DNA from: Caenorhabditis remanei | Lineage: Eukaryota > Nematoda > Chromadorea > Rhabditida > Rhabditidae | Direction: 5' to 3' | DNA length: 64,000 bases | Assembly: GCF_010183535.1 (NCBI RefSeq) | Contig: NC_071330.1 | Span: 12,753,717 to 12,817,716 of the forward strand | In this document: one piece after another, positions 32,307 to 43,376 of the stretch | How positions within the stretch are numbered: the first letter of the stretch is position 1 | How the letters are laid out: each line of letters begins with the position of its first letter | Translations under genes and position numbers: made by a program | Notes under the pieces: model-generated | The model's database searches: none | What the model was told of the DNA's origin: nothing | Seen by the model: the letters and a program-made list of their open reading frames with translations, nothing else

Positions 32307-34925
32307 CTACTTTAACCACAAAGTAGGACACCCCGCCCCGCCCCACGCCGGCATTTCCTTCACAAAATAAAATCCATGATCCTCATAACTCAAATTGAAA
32401 TCCAACGTGGCACTACAGTAATACCCATCGGCAGATTCACATTTCTGGAACGGGGCGCCCATTTCCATATCATTCGGATACCAGATTTCAGTCCGATGAT
32501 GAAATAGACTGTATCCGGGACCCAATTGAGGAGGAATATGGGGGACGATGTCTCTGTTATGGACGATTCGGAAGGAATACGGAAATGTTTGATCATGCCA
32601 GAGAGCGTAGTCGTAGTCGCCTGTCCGTGGTTGTCCCATTGTCACCAGCTTGATATTTTCTGCTCGGAATATTTTTTGATCTACCAAATGACTCGCTGCG
32701 ACTGATGCCAATGCACCGCCCAGAGAGTGTCCGTTTATCCATAGCTCGTAGTTTGGATACGTCTTCTGAAGATTCAGAATATCCACGTGGAGACCGCCGT
32801 CCCAGATGAAGAAGAAGGCGTCGTAGAAGAAGGAGAAGATGGCGCCGTGCGTGGAGAATTTCCGTTGGGAACTGGAAAAATAACACATTTTGATTGATGT
32901 CATTGTGTTCAGCTTGTCGAGAGCTTTCAGAAAAGTATAATCATGCCCCGATTCGGTGAAAGTTGGGTCTCACCACGAAATCGGTCTAAACAGGATTACT
33001 GTAGTTTTCATGGTGGGACCCAACTGCGCTCAAACATGGACAAGATTACACTTTTCTAAGAGCTCTCGTCACGCTGAGTCCAAAACTACAACTTTCTATA
33101 AAATCGGAGTAAATCTGACCGAGTTACAGCCCAAAACATGGTCGAAATATCCTAATTTCACAAAAACCACCGTAACTCCGACAGTTTTGCTTCAAAACGG
33201 ATGATATCTATTTTTTCGAAATAAGCTCATTGAAACGATTGATGTAAGTATAATCATGCCCCGATTCGGTGCAAGTTGGGTCTCACCGCGAAAACTACAG
33301 TAATCCAAGTTTGCAGCCTTCGTGGTGGGACCCAACTTGCACCGAATAGGGCCATGATTATACTTTTCTGAAAGCTCTCATCAAACTGATTCCAATACCA
33401 CATATTTGATGAATATCGGAGCATATCTGACCGAGTTACAACACAAAACATGTTCTTTCTAAATTTGTTAAAATCCGAAATTCCCTAAAACTGTTGTAAC
33501 CCACTTATTCATGTTTCAAAACGGATAAAATTTGAAAATTCAGATTCAGCTCATTGAGAGCTTTCAGAAAAGTATAATCATGCCCCGATTCGGTGCAAAT
33601 TGGGTCTCACCAAGAAAACTACAGTAACCCAAATTTGCAGTTTTCGTGGTGAGACCCAACTTCCACCGAATCAGGGCATGATTATACTTTTCTAAAAGCT
33701 CTCGTCACGCTGAATCCGAATTTCCTACTTTCTAGGGCCACCAAAATGAAACTTACTTGTAAAAGTAGGTTATCAGCTCTTCAGCCAGTTGAAGATTATT
33801 TTGAGTCCCTCTAAACGACAATGCAATGACTTTTTGAGTGTGATCCACAGCAGTATAAGCGAAACAGGGGACTGCCGGTGGAAGGGAAGAACAATTGACG
33901 TCATATGTGTTGAATACTCTCATAGTGGGCATTTGGTTGCTGGAAATTTGAATTTTGGAGTGATGCAAACGCGCTCTACTGAACACTTACTCAAAACAAA
34001 ACTGCGGATCGTTCGAATTCACTGCTGCCGTTGTAATCAGCACCTTCTTCCTCACAAAATCATCATCGTATTCAAATTTCGAGTCACGCTCCTCCTGTGG
34101 ACAGTTGATTTTGTTCTGGAAAAAAAGAAAAATAATTTGAAAATTTAAAAATTTGTCCTAATTTTATGAGAAGATCTCTAGCCTCTTTAAAAGTGCAAAT
34201 TTGGAATTCAGCGTGACGAGAGCTTTCAGAAAAGTATAATCATGCCTATTCTTGCTTTCAATTGGGTCCCATCACGAAAACTACAGTAACCAAATTTAAA
34301 GGCGCACATCGTAGTTTCGTGGTGGGACCCACCTTTATCCAAAGTCGGGCATGATTATACTCATTTTAATCGTCTCGATGAGCTGATTTCAAATATATAA
34401 GTATCTTCAATTTTGATGTAAAACTGTTGAAGTTATGGTAGTTTTTGTAAAATTAAGATATTTCGAACATGTTTTGTGATGTAACTAGGTAAGATTTACT
34501 CCAATTTTCATGAAACGTAAAGCATTGAAATCACCGTTTCAAGAGCTTTTAGAAAAGTATAATCATGCCCTAGTTGGGTCTCACCGCGAAAACTACAGTA
34601 ACCGAATTTAAAGGCGCATACCGTAGTTTCGTGGTGAGATCCAACTTGGCTCAAACCAGGGCATGATTATACTTTTCTGAAAGCTCTCCTCACACTGAAT
34701 CCGAATTTCTTATTTTCGACTGTCGTGGCCTAACTTTTCTCCCTCAAAACTTACAAAAACTGAGTGTTCCGAAGGGCACCATAACACATCGCAAGATTTC
34801 ATCGAACTACACCATTCCTTGCCACGTGACACACAATTTAAGCAATTCTCATCAGTTTTAGCAATGACTCCAGTGGAAACCGAGCCGAGAAGTGAGAAGA
34901 ATAGCAAAATAATACAATTTTTCAT
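32307..34925 (-). CDS. Secreted class 3 lipase
   Basis: Four minus-strand exons, in phase: 34925-34755, 34115-33991, 33939-33757 and 32871-32307. They encode 347 residues. The N terminus is a signal peptide (MKNCIILLFFSLLGSVSTG) followed by a Cys-rich segment (CLNCVSRGKEWCSS). The alpha/beta hydrolase core contains VIALSFRGTQNN (oxyanion side), the nucleophile elbow GHSLGGALAS, the probable Asp in RIVHNRDIVPHIPP and the probable His in YEDHGFYF. These are the Lipase_3 hallmarks, and the enzyme should hydrolyse triglyceride or related esters outside the cell. C. elegans has several such genes, including ones on Y49E10; I do not choose one. The large intron 3 holds three fold-back A copies and intron 1 two more. 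Confidence 0.9.
32905..33085. repeat. Fold-back family A, copy 20
   Basis: In lipase intron 3, about 35 bp upstream of exon 4 in transcript sense. Confidence 0.85.
33218..33395. repeat. Fold-back family A, copy 21
   Basis: In lipase intron 3. The left arm is shortened (AAACGATTGATGTAAGTATAA). Confidence 0.85.
33538..33720. repeat. Fold-back family A, copy 22
   Basis: In lipase intron 3, close to exon 3. Confidence 0.85.
34200..34388. repeat. Fold-back family A, copy 23
   Basis: In lipase intron 1. Confidence 0.85.
34522..34704. repeat. Fold-back family A, copy 24
   Basis: In lipase intron 1, next to exon 1. Last copy of the family in the window. The left half lacks the stretch between ATGCCC and TTGGGTC. 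Confidence 0.85.
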
Positions 34926-35799
34926 GACTGAAATGACCTATTTCCAGTCATGCGCCTTTAACTTTTATACCGAATTTTCACTTCCATTTTTAGTGTGGTT
35001 TTAGAGTGGAAGTTTAAGATAATAGTACGTTTTCAGCACGTGGTACGGTGGAATTCCATCTGGAGACACCCTGACAGTCCAAATGGGTCATTTTGATGAT
35101 TTTTTGAGTCAAAACACTAAAAATAACGATTTCTTATCAATTTTTCGACATTTTTTCAGTCTGAATCAAACTTTTCTGATTAGTTTTTGCCCTTCGTTGC
35201 ACTATTTGTTGCTCTTCAAATGCATTTTTTCATGAGGGGTACGGTAAGCAATGTGTGCATTTGTGCGTCGCGGTGTTTACGTACCAGAAAACGCGGATTT
35301 ATTTTCGAAATTTGTGGGCATTAATCGAGATCGCTTTTGTTGTTTTTTATGGTTTTATGCCAATTTTTTGTGGATAATAATTGAAAAATAGCACAAATCG
35401 ACGTTTCAGAATCGTAATAAGCTGTTTTTTTGTTGAAAATTGTGAAAAATTAGGTGGGAAATCGTAAGTTTTGAATTTTTGGCCAGAAAATTATTTTTCT
35501 TGGAAATTTTCAAGTTCTCGGTTGTTTTGATCAGTTCACTGCACTTTCAGACTTTGATGAAACCGATAAATCACCAAAAATCACGAAAATTCAACATTTT
35601 TCAAATAATTTTTGACATTTTTTCATTTCTGCACAGCAAATCCCATTTATTGATTGTCTCGTTGTCATTGAGCTTCCTAAATCTTAATTCGCGTTTGTTT
35701 AAGTTCATTTTCATGATTTCTTATCATCCTTTTTTGATTTTTACTCTTTGTCTATGTTTCCCCCAAATTCTCTCAATTTTCAGACCTCAAACACCAAAA
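34926..35799. promoter_or_regulatory. Divergent upstream region of lipase and snr-6
   Basis: The two genes point away from each other here, so both promoters should lie in this interval. I see AT-rich sequence, no repeat of the families above and no clear TATA box. A TTTTCAG at about 35777-35783, 17 bases before the snr-6 start codon, is a good spliced-leader acceptor. Confidence 0.5.
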
Positions 35800-36331
35800 A
35801 TGTCGCAAAGAAAGCTTCAGAAGGTCATGGTTCAGCCAGTGAACCTCATCTTCAGGTGAGTAGCAAGGCAAATTCCTGGAAGACAGGTTTTTACACAGAA
35901 AATTGGGTTCTGATGCCCTTGTGGCAGTTTATCTGTACATAAACCTGTGGTATTGCTTTGTTATCGATTTTCTATCGTAGAAATTGCAGTTAGTACTCAA
36001 TTTCACTAGTTCGGCGATCTTCAGCTCTTCATAACAGTAAAATGAGGATTTTCGCTCGAATTTTGAATGAAAACCGCCTTTTTCTCTTCACCAACCACCG
36101 ATTTCCCATTCCAGATATCTCCAAAACCGCACACGCGTCCAAATCTGGCTCTACGAGGACATCACCCACCGTCTTGAGGGATACATCATCGGATTCGACG
36201 AATTCATGAACGTCGTCTTCGACGAGGCCGAAGAGGTCAACATGAAGACCAAAGGACGCAACAAGATCGGCCGGATTCTGCTCAAAGGCGACAATATCAC
36301 TCTGATCCACGCCGCTCAACAAGAAGCATAA
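35800..36331 (+). CDS. snr-6: Small nuclear ribonucleoprotein SmE
   Basis: Two exons (35800-35855 and 36115-36331) encode 90 residues, the usual SmE length. The Sm1 motif is in [35 protein letters not shown] and Sm2 in [13 protein letters not shown]. SmE is one of the seven Sm ring proteins that bind the U-rich site of U1, U2, U4 and U5 snRNAs, and in nematodes also the SL RNAs. The start follows a TTTTCAG by 16 bases. The intron of 259 bp contains a second TTTCAG-like site that is not used in this model. It converges on pie-1. Confidence 0.97.
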
Positions 36332-36536
36332 ATTCGTGTATACATATCAGTGTGATATTGATCTCTCCCTTCTCTTTTTCACCTGTTTCCTTTTCCCACT
36401 TTCTCATGTTTTTTTTTTCTCGCTCCCACCAAAATAAGTAAATTATTATGTTTCGAATCAATTTCATTTACAGGAAGGCGAAAAGCAGGAAACGAGCAGG
36501 TTAGTATCTGAGAATAATACAATATAGAAAATACAA

Positions 36537-39050
36537 TTATGACATAAGTTGTGGCGGTGGCAATGAGAAATCTGGGAATACTGTAGTCGTCGTTGCGGGA
36601 CCCATCATCATACTTTGATCCATCATCATCATGCTCTGATCCATAACTGGCGTCTGTGACATTGGGGGCGGGGCGCAATAGTAGGTGGTTCCCATTTGAT
36701 GAGGGGGCGGAGCCGATAGATAGACGGGAATCGATTGATTCAGATCACATGGTTGCATGAATTGAGGGGGCGGAGCTTGAGAAGAGGGCGGGGCGATGAA
36801 ATATGGCATCATATAGGTTTGAGTGGTATTATGATGATAGAAGGCGATCGAATCGGACGACGGAGGAGCGGCGAACATTGTCGCATTCGCATTGAATTGT
36901 TGCATTTGTTCCTGATGAATGTAGCGGCATCTGGAAATGGAAATAAGGGGAGATGAGGGGGCGGAGTCACCCACCTCGGGCCGAATCTGCAATTTCCTCG
37001 CTGAAATGCGTGGCAAATTTGGCGACTCGACGATGATGATGGTCTCCAATTCTGCTGGAAAATTGGAGGGATTTAGGGCGGGAGGATTGCAAAAACAGAC
37101 TAAAAAGACGCAAATTTTCAAAAAAAGAAAAAAAGTCAAATTCCGTGAAATCCTGACTAATTTCAACAAATACACCAAGTTCAGGAATTTCTCAAAAATA
37201 AAACTTGCCAAATTCCATTTTCTCCTGAAAAAATGCAATTTTTCCAGATTGTTTTCGCTATTTCGTCAAATTTTCAATGTCGAAAATCGAAAATTTGGCA
37301 AAATAGCGAAAATGTGCTCGAAAAATTGCATTATCTTTGGTGGGAATTTAGAAAATTGGCAAGTTTTTTGAAGAAATCCCTGAAATTGGTTTTTTTGTTG
37401 AAATTAGAGGTAAAAAAGGCGAAAAATGACGGAAATCTGAAATTCTGACTTTTTTTTCACAAAATTTCTTTCTTTTTTACGTTTTTTACCTGAACATTTG
37501 CGTCTTTTTAGCCGAAATTCGGATCGTTCGGAAAACTGATTTTTATCTTTAAGTTCTTCAAAAAACGTTCTGAAAAACGCGTCAAAGGCACGCCAGACAC
37601 ATAAAAACAGCCAAAATTTAAAATTATTTCTATGAAAATTGCGATTTTTCAGTCAAAAAGGCGTTTTGAACTTAAAAATGCAATTTTTGGCACATTTTTC
37701 TCATAAACTCTCGAATTCAGAAATTTTTTGCGGCAAAGATATCAGTTTTTACCAAAAAGAACGAAATTTAACCATTTTTAGCCGCTTTTTACAACAGAAT
37801 AAGGCAAAAATTGCTTTATAAAAAAAAGAAATTTGGGAACTTCCGAATCGCGCCTGAGGCACGCCAGCTTAAAAATTCGAAATTCGAAAATTCATGAAAT
37901 TGATTCGAAAACAGTTAAAATCTTGAAGTTTTTAGACATTGTGAAACGAAAGCGCGCCAGAGGCACGCCAGACATTTGAAAATAGCCAAAAGTTGTGCAT
38001 TGTTCCTTAAAAATTCTGAAATTTGTCAATTTTAAATAAAAACGCGTCAAAGTCACGCCAGGATTTATCCGAATTCTGAACGATAGTAGAAAATTTGACG
38101 TTTTGGCGGAAAAATTCAAAAAAATTAAATTTTTAACTTTGGCACCAATTATTCGGTATATCATTTTTATTGAGAATTTCAAAAAAATTATTTTTTTTAG
38201 AAAACCGGGATGTTTCAGTTTTCCCCCTGAATTCCCCGTCCCTGTCGAAATTTCATACATCATCTCGATGATATCTGTCTCCTCTTCTATCTTCTCCTCT
38301 TCTACTGAACGACGTCTCTCCATCTCTCTCATCTCCACCCCGTCTCGACCGTGAATCGCCTCTTCTCTCTCCCCGTCGTTCTCTACTGTCTCTTCGATTC
38401 TGTCGACTACTGTCTCTTCCAGAATATTCCATCAAAGGTCTTCTCATAACAGGCATCTGAAGTTCGTGATCTCCGTGTGCATATGTACAATTATTGTTGT
38501 ATGGACAATATCCGTGACGGCGGAATGCATCACACAGACGCGTTTTGTAGTCGGAACGCTGAAAAATTTTAGTCAAAAAATCCCAAAAACTTCGCAGCAA
38601 AAGTGGTCTCTAGGGGCCGATTTTTATGAAAAATTCGCATTTTTTTCGAATTTTTCGCTCAAAAATGGTCTCTGGGAAGCGATTTTTATGAAAAATTCAC
38701 TGTTTTCAGTCAAAAAATTCTCAATTTTTCGAATTTTCCACTCAAAAACTTTCAAAGTCGCCTTACTTTCTCCCTCGGCGCCACGTATTTCCTTGTGACT
38801 GGCGGATTCTCATCAATTTGTGCCAATGGAGTGATTTGAGTGCCTCACGCTTCGGTTTCAACCATTTTCCACCGGAAGACGATGCCGTTGACTCGTTGAG
38901 TGACATGTTGTTCCGTCCGAATGATGTATTCTGAATTCTCGCCGGACACGTCGCATTCAAAACGCCGTTTGATCGATCGGCGGCGAAAGATGTGTCGTCG
39001 GAGGTGTTGAGAGCGGCCATTTGCTCGCCAATTGGCTTCGGATGAGCCAT
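36537..39050 (-). CDS. pie-1: CCCH zinc-finger germline repressor PIE-1, with an apparent frameshift
   Basis: Minus-strand exons: 39050-38767, 38558-38259, 37054-36975 and 36930-36537, about 350 residues. There are two CCCH fingers: CDAFRRHGYCPYNNNCTYAH in exon 2, and a second split by an intron, ICHAFQRGNCRFGPR joined to CRYIHQEQ. Between them is an Arg/Asp/Glu-rich stretch (RRGERRGDSRSRRGGDERD). The C terminus is Pro/Met-rich with a short Met-Asp repeat. In C. elegans, maternal PIE-1 blocks transcription in germline blastomeres and promotes nos-2 translation. In exon 1 the frame that starts MAHPKPIGEQ reads well to WLKPKRE, then the protein-like frame shifts: GTQITPLAQIDENPPVTRKY leads in phase into exon 2. 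One missing base near 38843-38846 (or an unusually short intron) would explain this. Confidence 0.88.
37860..38065. repeat. CGCGTCAAAGGCACGCCAG dispersed motif in the large pie-1 intron
   Basis: Copies of an approximately 19-bp motif (CGCG(T/C)CAAAGGCACGCCAG and variants) occur at about 37575, 37855, 37950 and 38040. Others lie in the first visible ani-1 intron at about 845, 905 and 975, and at about 2035. Confidence 0.6.
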
Positions 39051-40126
39051 TTTAGCTGGAAAATTGGGAATTATTCGAGTTTTTTGCAGAAAAAACGGAA
39101 AAACAACAAAAAAACTAGAAAAAATAGTCGAAAATTGAGATAAAAATCACAAAATTTAACGTTTCGCGGTTAAAATTTGAAACTCCCGCCGTAAAATACT
39201 ACTGTAGAATTTAAAGGCGCATGGAGTTTTTAGAGTTTTTCAGTTCTTCGTGTCGAGACCCTCATGGCGGAATTTTAAATTTAGTTTTTTAATTATTTTT
39301 TTCCAATTTTTATAAAATGTTAAGTTTTTCATAGCTTTTTTTGCGTTCTAGGTTCAAAATATCGTTTAAATTTCGAAAAATCCATCGAATTTCTTATAAA
39401 ATCTCTCTAAAATCCTCGTTTTTCCCCTATTTTTCCGTTCTCATCCGAATTTCCCTCCGAATTCCTTCATTTTCCTTCGATTTCCTCTATTCTTTTTCCC
39501 ATTTGTTCACTCCAATCGCCTCTCTCATCTGAAGGTCATCCGTTTTCGACCAATTTCTCAGTCGATTTGGCACGGTGCCAAGTTCAAATCGAGTACTAAT
39601 TTTCACTTTTTCTCCCCCTGTTTAACCCTATCAGTCCGCCCGTTTTCAACGAAAGAAACACCATAAAAACCCGTTTTTTCTCCCCTTTTTAATCGTCTAT
39701 ATTGTGAGAAGAGATACACAAAGAATACGTCGTTTTGGTCGCTGATTTTGTTTCTTTTCGTTAGATTTTTGGTCGAAAATTACCAAAAAATCCAAAAAGT
39801 CTGTCGGTTTGTCTGTTTGTCCAGATGTCCACAACTCCAGTGCGGCACTTTTGCTGAATCTTGCTAAGCCCCGCCCCTTTTCCAGTACTTGTTCGTCATT
39901 TCCTCTCGAAAAGTTCCCCCTTCTTCTCAAAACAAAATACGTGTTGAGAATAAAGAGAGAGAATAGACTATTGGCGCTGTGTAAATATATACAAAGAGAC
40001 GAAGAGACGCAGAGAAGCAGAGAAAGAAACAGACAGTCACCCGATCACAGACACACACACACAGGTTACCTCTTACATCAAGTTGAAAAAGAATCAATTG
40101 CGAAATTTTTATAGCTTTTTTCATTT

Positions 40127-41555
40127 AGAGGCCTAGAAATCCAAGATTTTGGTTTTCTAGGCCATCATCTTTTTTTGTTTTTTCCACTTTTCGGCAATTC
40201 ATCTTATGGTCTAGAAATTTCCATTCGGATTTCTAGGCCATCACGATTCAGGAAGTTCCGCCGATGAATCATTCTCATCGACCCAACTGCTCATGTTTCA
40301 TTGTGACGGAATTTGTGATTTCTAGGCCACCATGGCCAAGAGATTCAATTTCGGAGAGTTAGGCTACCGATTTTCTGGATAATGACCGAGAAACGTCCAC
40401 TGTGAAAAGCTAGGCCACCATATCTGATCAGTCACATAGCGATTTGAGAAAATGTGGCCTAGAAATCCAGAAATTGAAAACTTAGGCCTCCAGTACCGGT
40501 GGCCTAGAACCCCAAACCTCGGCCTTCTCGTTCGCCTAATAATCTCTCCCCGCCCCCTCTGATTCATCAGAAATCGAAAATTAGAGAAATGAGTAGACAC
40601 ACCTGTCAAAAACATGTCCCACCCCCCTTCTCCTTTTCGTCTTATTAGACATGTTTTCGTATTAAAAAAAAACATTTTTTGTCCCCGATTGAAAGGGAAA
40701 TATGGAAGAGAAACTTACTTCGGAGGTTTCTAGTCCACTATCTAACCTATTACCTCAGCACTGTTCATACAACTGCGCTCCACCGAAATGCCCTTGAAAA
40801 ATGTCTCTTTTTCTCTGAGTCTCTCAATTTCGCACACAATTTTCTTCGGTTTCGGTAGAGCGCGGTTGTGAGAAGCCTGCCGTGTTATTAGAAACCCCAG
40901 AAATTAAATTTCTCTTCCAATTTCCAAAAAAAAGTGTTTTTTTGTATTTGTAGTAATCTGATACCTCTAACTGTCTATGTCTCTCTCATAATTTTTGATT
41001 TGAGTGTTTATATTATCAAAGTTCTCTATCATCAGAGAGTCGTCTCTTCTTATCATTATAGTACTACTATCTAGTCTATCAATGGCACCACCATAAGGTA
41101 TTTATGTTGTGTGTATGGTTTATGTTCGCTCTGATATTATTATGTAGGTATCAGCGTGTTTTGTGACTTGTGTGACTACGGGACACATATAGATAGGAAG
41201 GTTCCGGAAACAAAGAGAATAAAGTATGGCCTAGTTTTTGCTCCGGGTTTCTAGGCCACTGGATTATAGAATTTTCTAGAATAGAAACTTCAATAAGGTT
41301 TCGGTTTTTTGAATGAGAGATTGTGGCCTAGTTTTTCAACAAAGATTTTCTAGGCCACACTGTGAAAATATTAGTTCAGAATCCGTTCTTATCTTAATTT
41401 TGACGAGTTGTGGTCCAAAATGACTCGATTTTTAACAAAAATCTTCGTTTCTGAAAACGTTTTAGTCAGTGTCAACCACATTCGAGTTAAAAGTTCTCAA
41501 TTTTGAGATCGTGAAAGTGGCCTAGATTTCCAGATTGAGTTTTCTAGGCCACGAT
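40127..41555. repeat. Cluster of short GGCCTAGAAAT hairpins
   Basis: Hairpins of about 35 bp made of TGGCCTAGAAAT (or TGGCCTAGTTTT) and TTTCTAGGCCA lie at about 40127-40163, 40209-40243, 41228-41262, 41324-41356 and 41518-41553. Extra half-sites lie at about 40323, 40412, 40451 and 40500. All are between pie-1 and tat-1. Confidence 0.8.
40760..40888. repeat. Palindrome family D, copy 4
   Basis: Arms ACAACTGCGCTCCACCGAAA and GGTTTCGGTAGAGCGCGGTT, the same orientation as copy 3. Confidence 0.85.
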
Positions 41556-43376
41556 ATGAAAAAGTAGATTTTTCGGTGTATTAAGTTGAAATCTGGTTCA
41601 TTTCATCCCGTACCAACTCAATTTTGTGTCATTTCCGTCCAATTTTTTTCATACATACACCGAGCCTTTTCAGCAAAATTAGGGACCCGATAATTGGCGC
41701 CAAAATTCAAAATTTTGAATTTTTTTTCGTGAAAAAGTCAAATTTTCGAATATTATTCAGAATTAGAAGAAATTCTGAAAAATCATTTGAAATTTCTACA
41801 TTTTAAAAGAAAAATTGGAAAACTTCAAAAAAAATTTCAAAAATGCTATTTTCCGCCAATTTCCGCTCAGCCCATACGTCATCTAAACACCCCTCTCCTG
41901 ACTTTTCGAAAAAAAACCTCTGACATATATCTTCTTCTTTTTTCTTTTTCTTCTATTCATGTCCAGATGCACACACACGACATACGTCCCTTCTCCTCCT
42001 CTTTTCTTCTACGTAATCCCCTTTTTTCTCTTTTTCTCTCGCCCACCCTCCTCTCTCCACACACTCTCTCGCCTCCTCTCTGGAAAATTGAGAAGCTTCT
42101 TCTTCTTCATTTCTTGAGGGAACGGGCGGTCCTTTTTTATCTGAAAAAGCGAAAATCGATGAGTCAGAATCAAAGAGAGAATGTCTGCGTCTCTCATTTT
42201 CACACACTCTCTCGTCTCTCATCGAACATTATTTGTATAGGTTTGTCCCCCCTTCCCCGACGAAGAAAATGAGTTTCCGGGTTCATTTTTTTCACTTTTT
42301 CCACTTTTTTCAACGATTTTCAACAATTTTTGTGTTCTTTTAATAAATATTTTATGTTTTTGCACTAAAAACTAAAAAAATATAAATGTGAAAATAAACA
42401 AAAGTTCGTTTTGACAGGAAGCCGTGTCTCTCTTCCTCTCAATACACGTCATTTATGATCGATAATCGATAGGATTCGCTTTTTTTTGAGTGAGTTTATT
42501 GACTTTTTCAGAGTAAATATATTAGAAAACTGGTTAGTTAGAGAACAAATCACGAGAAAAATGTGTTTTTGTGATTAAAATTGATTAAAAATTTGTGAAA
42601 ATTGGCTTGAAAGATTGATTTATAATCTAAAAAATATCGAAATTATAATGAAAATTACGAATTTTCATCAAATCATGAGAATTGTTTTTGTGATTTTTTC
42701 GAGGTGAAATGATTAAAAATTGTTAGAAAATATGCGAAAATTGATTATTTTGGAGGTGAAAAACTAGTTTTTAACAGAATTTTAGGAGTAAAAACCTCTA
42801 ATTTACTGAGAAATTTGACAAAAATTACATTTTAATGAAAAATTTGTTAATTTAAAGCGGAATTTCGATTTTTGACAAAAATTTATTTATTTTCGCAATT
42901 TTTAGACATTTTAGGAAAAACATCGATTTGAATTCTAAACATTTCGAAAATAAACGCCAAAAATATCGACATTCTCATGAAAATTACGAAATTTTTCATT
43001 AAAAATGTATTTTCTGTGAGAAAATTCCAATTTCATTATTTTTTCTCTTTCTAAAATCGAAAAATTCTGCTAAAAACGGGTTTTCAGCTGGAAAAACCTC
43101 CAATTTTTTGTCAAAATAACCATTTTAATAATAATTTTCTAAAAATAAAAAATAGCAGGAAAGCCACATTTAACGAAAAATAATTTTTTTTTAATCTGAA
43201 AAATCATCAAAAATGCTCACATTTTCGATGAAAAATTGAAAAAATTTCAAAAAATTGATTCATTTTTTGAAGTCTGGTCTTCCCGGGTCGGGCCAAACAT
43301 GCTAATAATTTCACGATTTTCAGACAAACCTCTAGAAAAAATCAATCAGCATCGGAGATCACTCGTTTCTCCGACA

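Larger units (their letters stand above)
39051..43376. promoter_or_regulatory. Divergent pie-1/tat-1 intergenic region
   Basis: pie-1 reads left and tat-1 reads right from this 4.3-kb interval, so both promoters are expected here. It holds seven or so GGCCTAGAAAT hairpins, one family D palindrome, a CT-rich stretch (about 41930-42240) and an AT-rich stretch (about 42280-43260). The best gene-proximal signal is TTTTCAG at about 43317-43323, 54 bases before the first tat-1 ATG, a possible spliced-leader or 5'-UTR acceptor. No coding exon was recognised. Confidence 0.5.

Noticed and set aside
14835..34704. The palindrome series as a CRISPR array
   Set aside because: Units are palindromic over their whole length, unequally spaced, located in eukaryotic introns, with no uniform spacers or cas genes.
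40127..41555. GGCCTAG hairpins as microRNA precursors
   Set aside because: Stems are only about 11-12 bp with small loops, far shorter than a pre-miRNA hairpin.
41787..42272. 161-codon open frame upstream of tat-1
   Set aside because: Pyrimidine-rich simple sequence gives a long frame on both strands; no start context or downstream in-phase exon.
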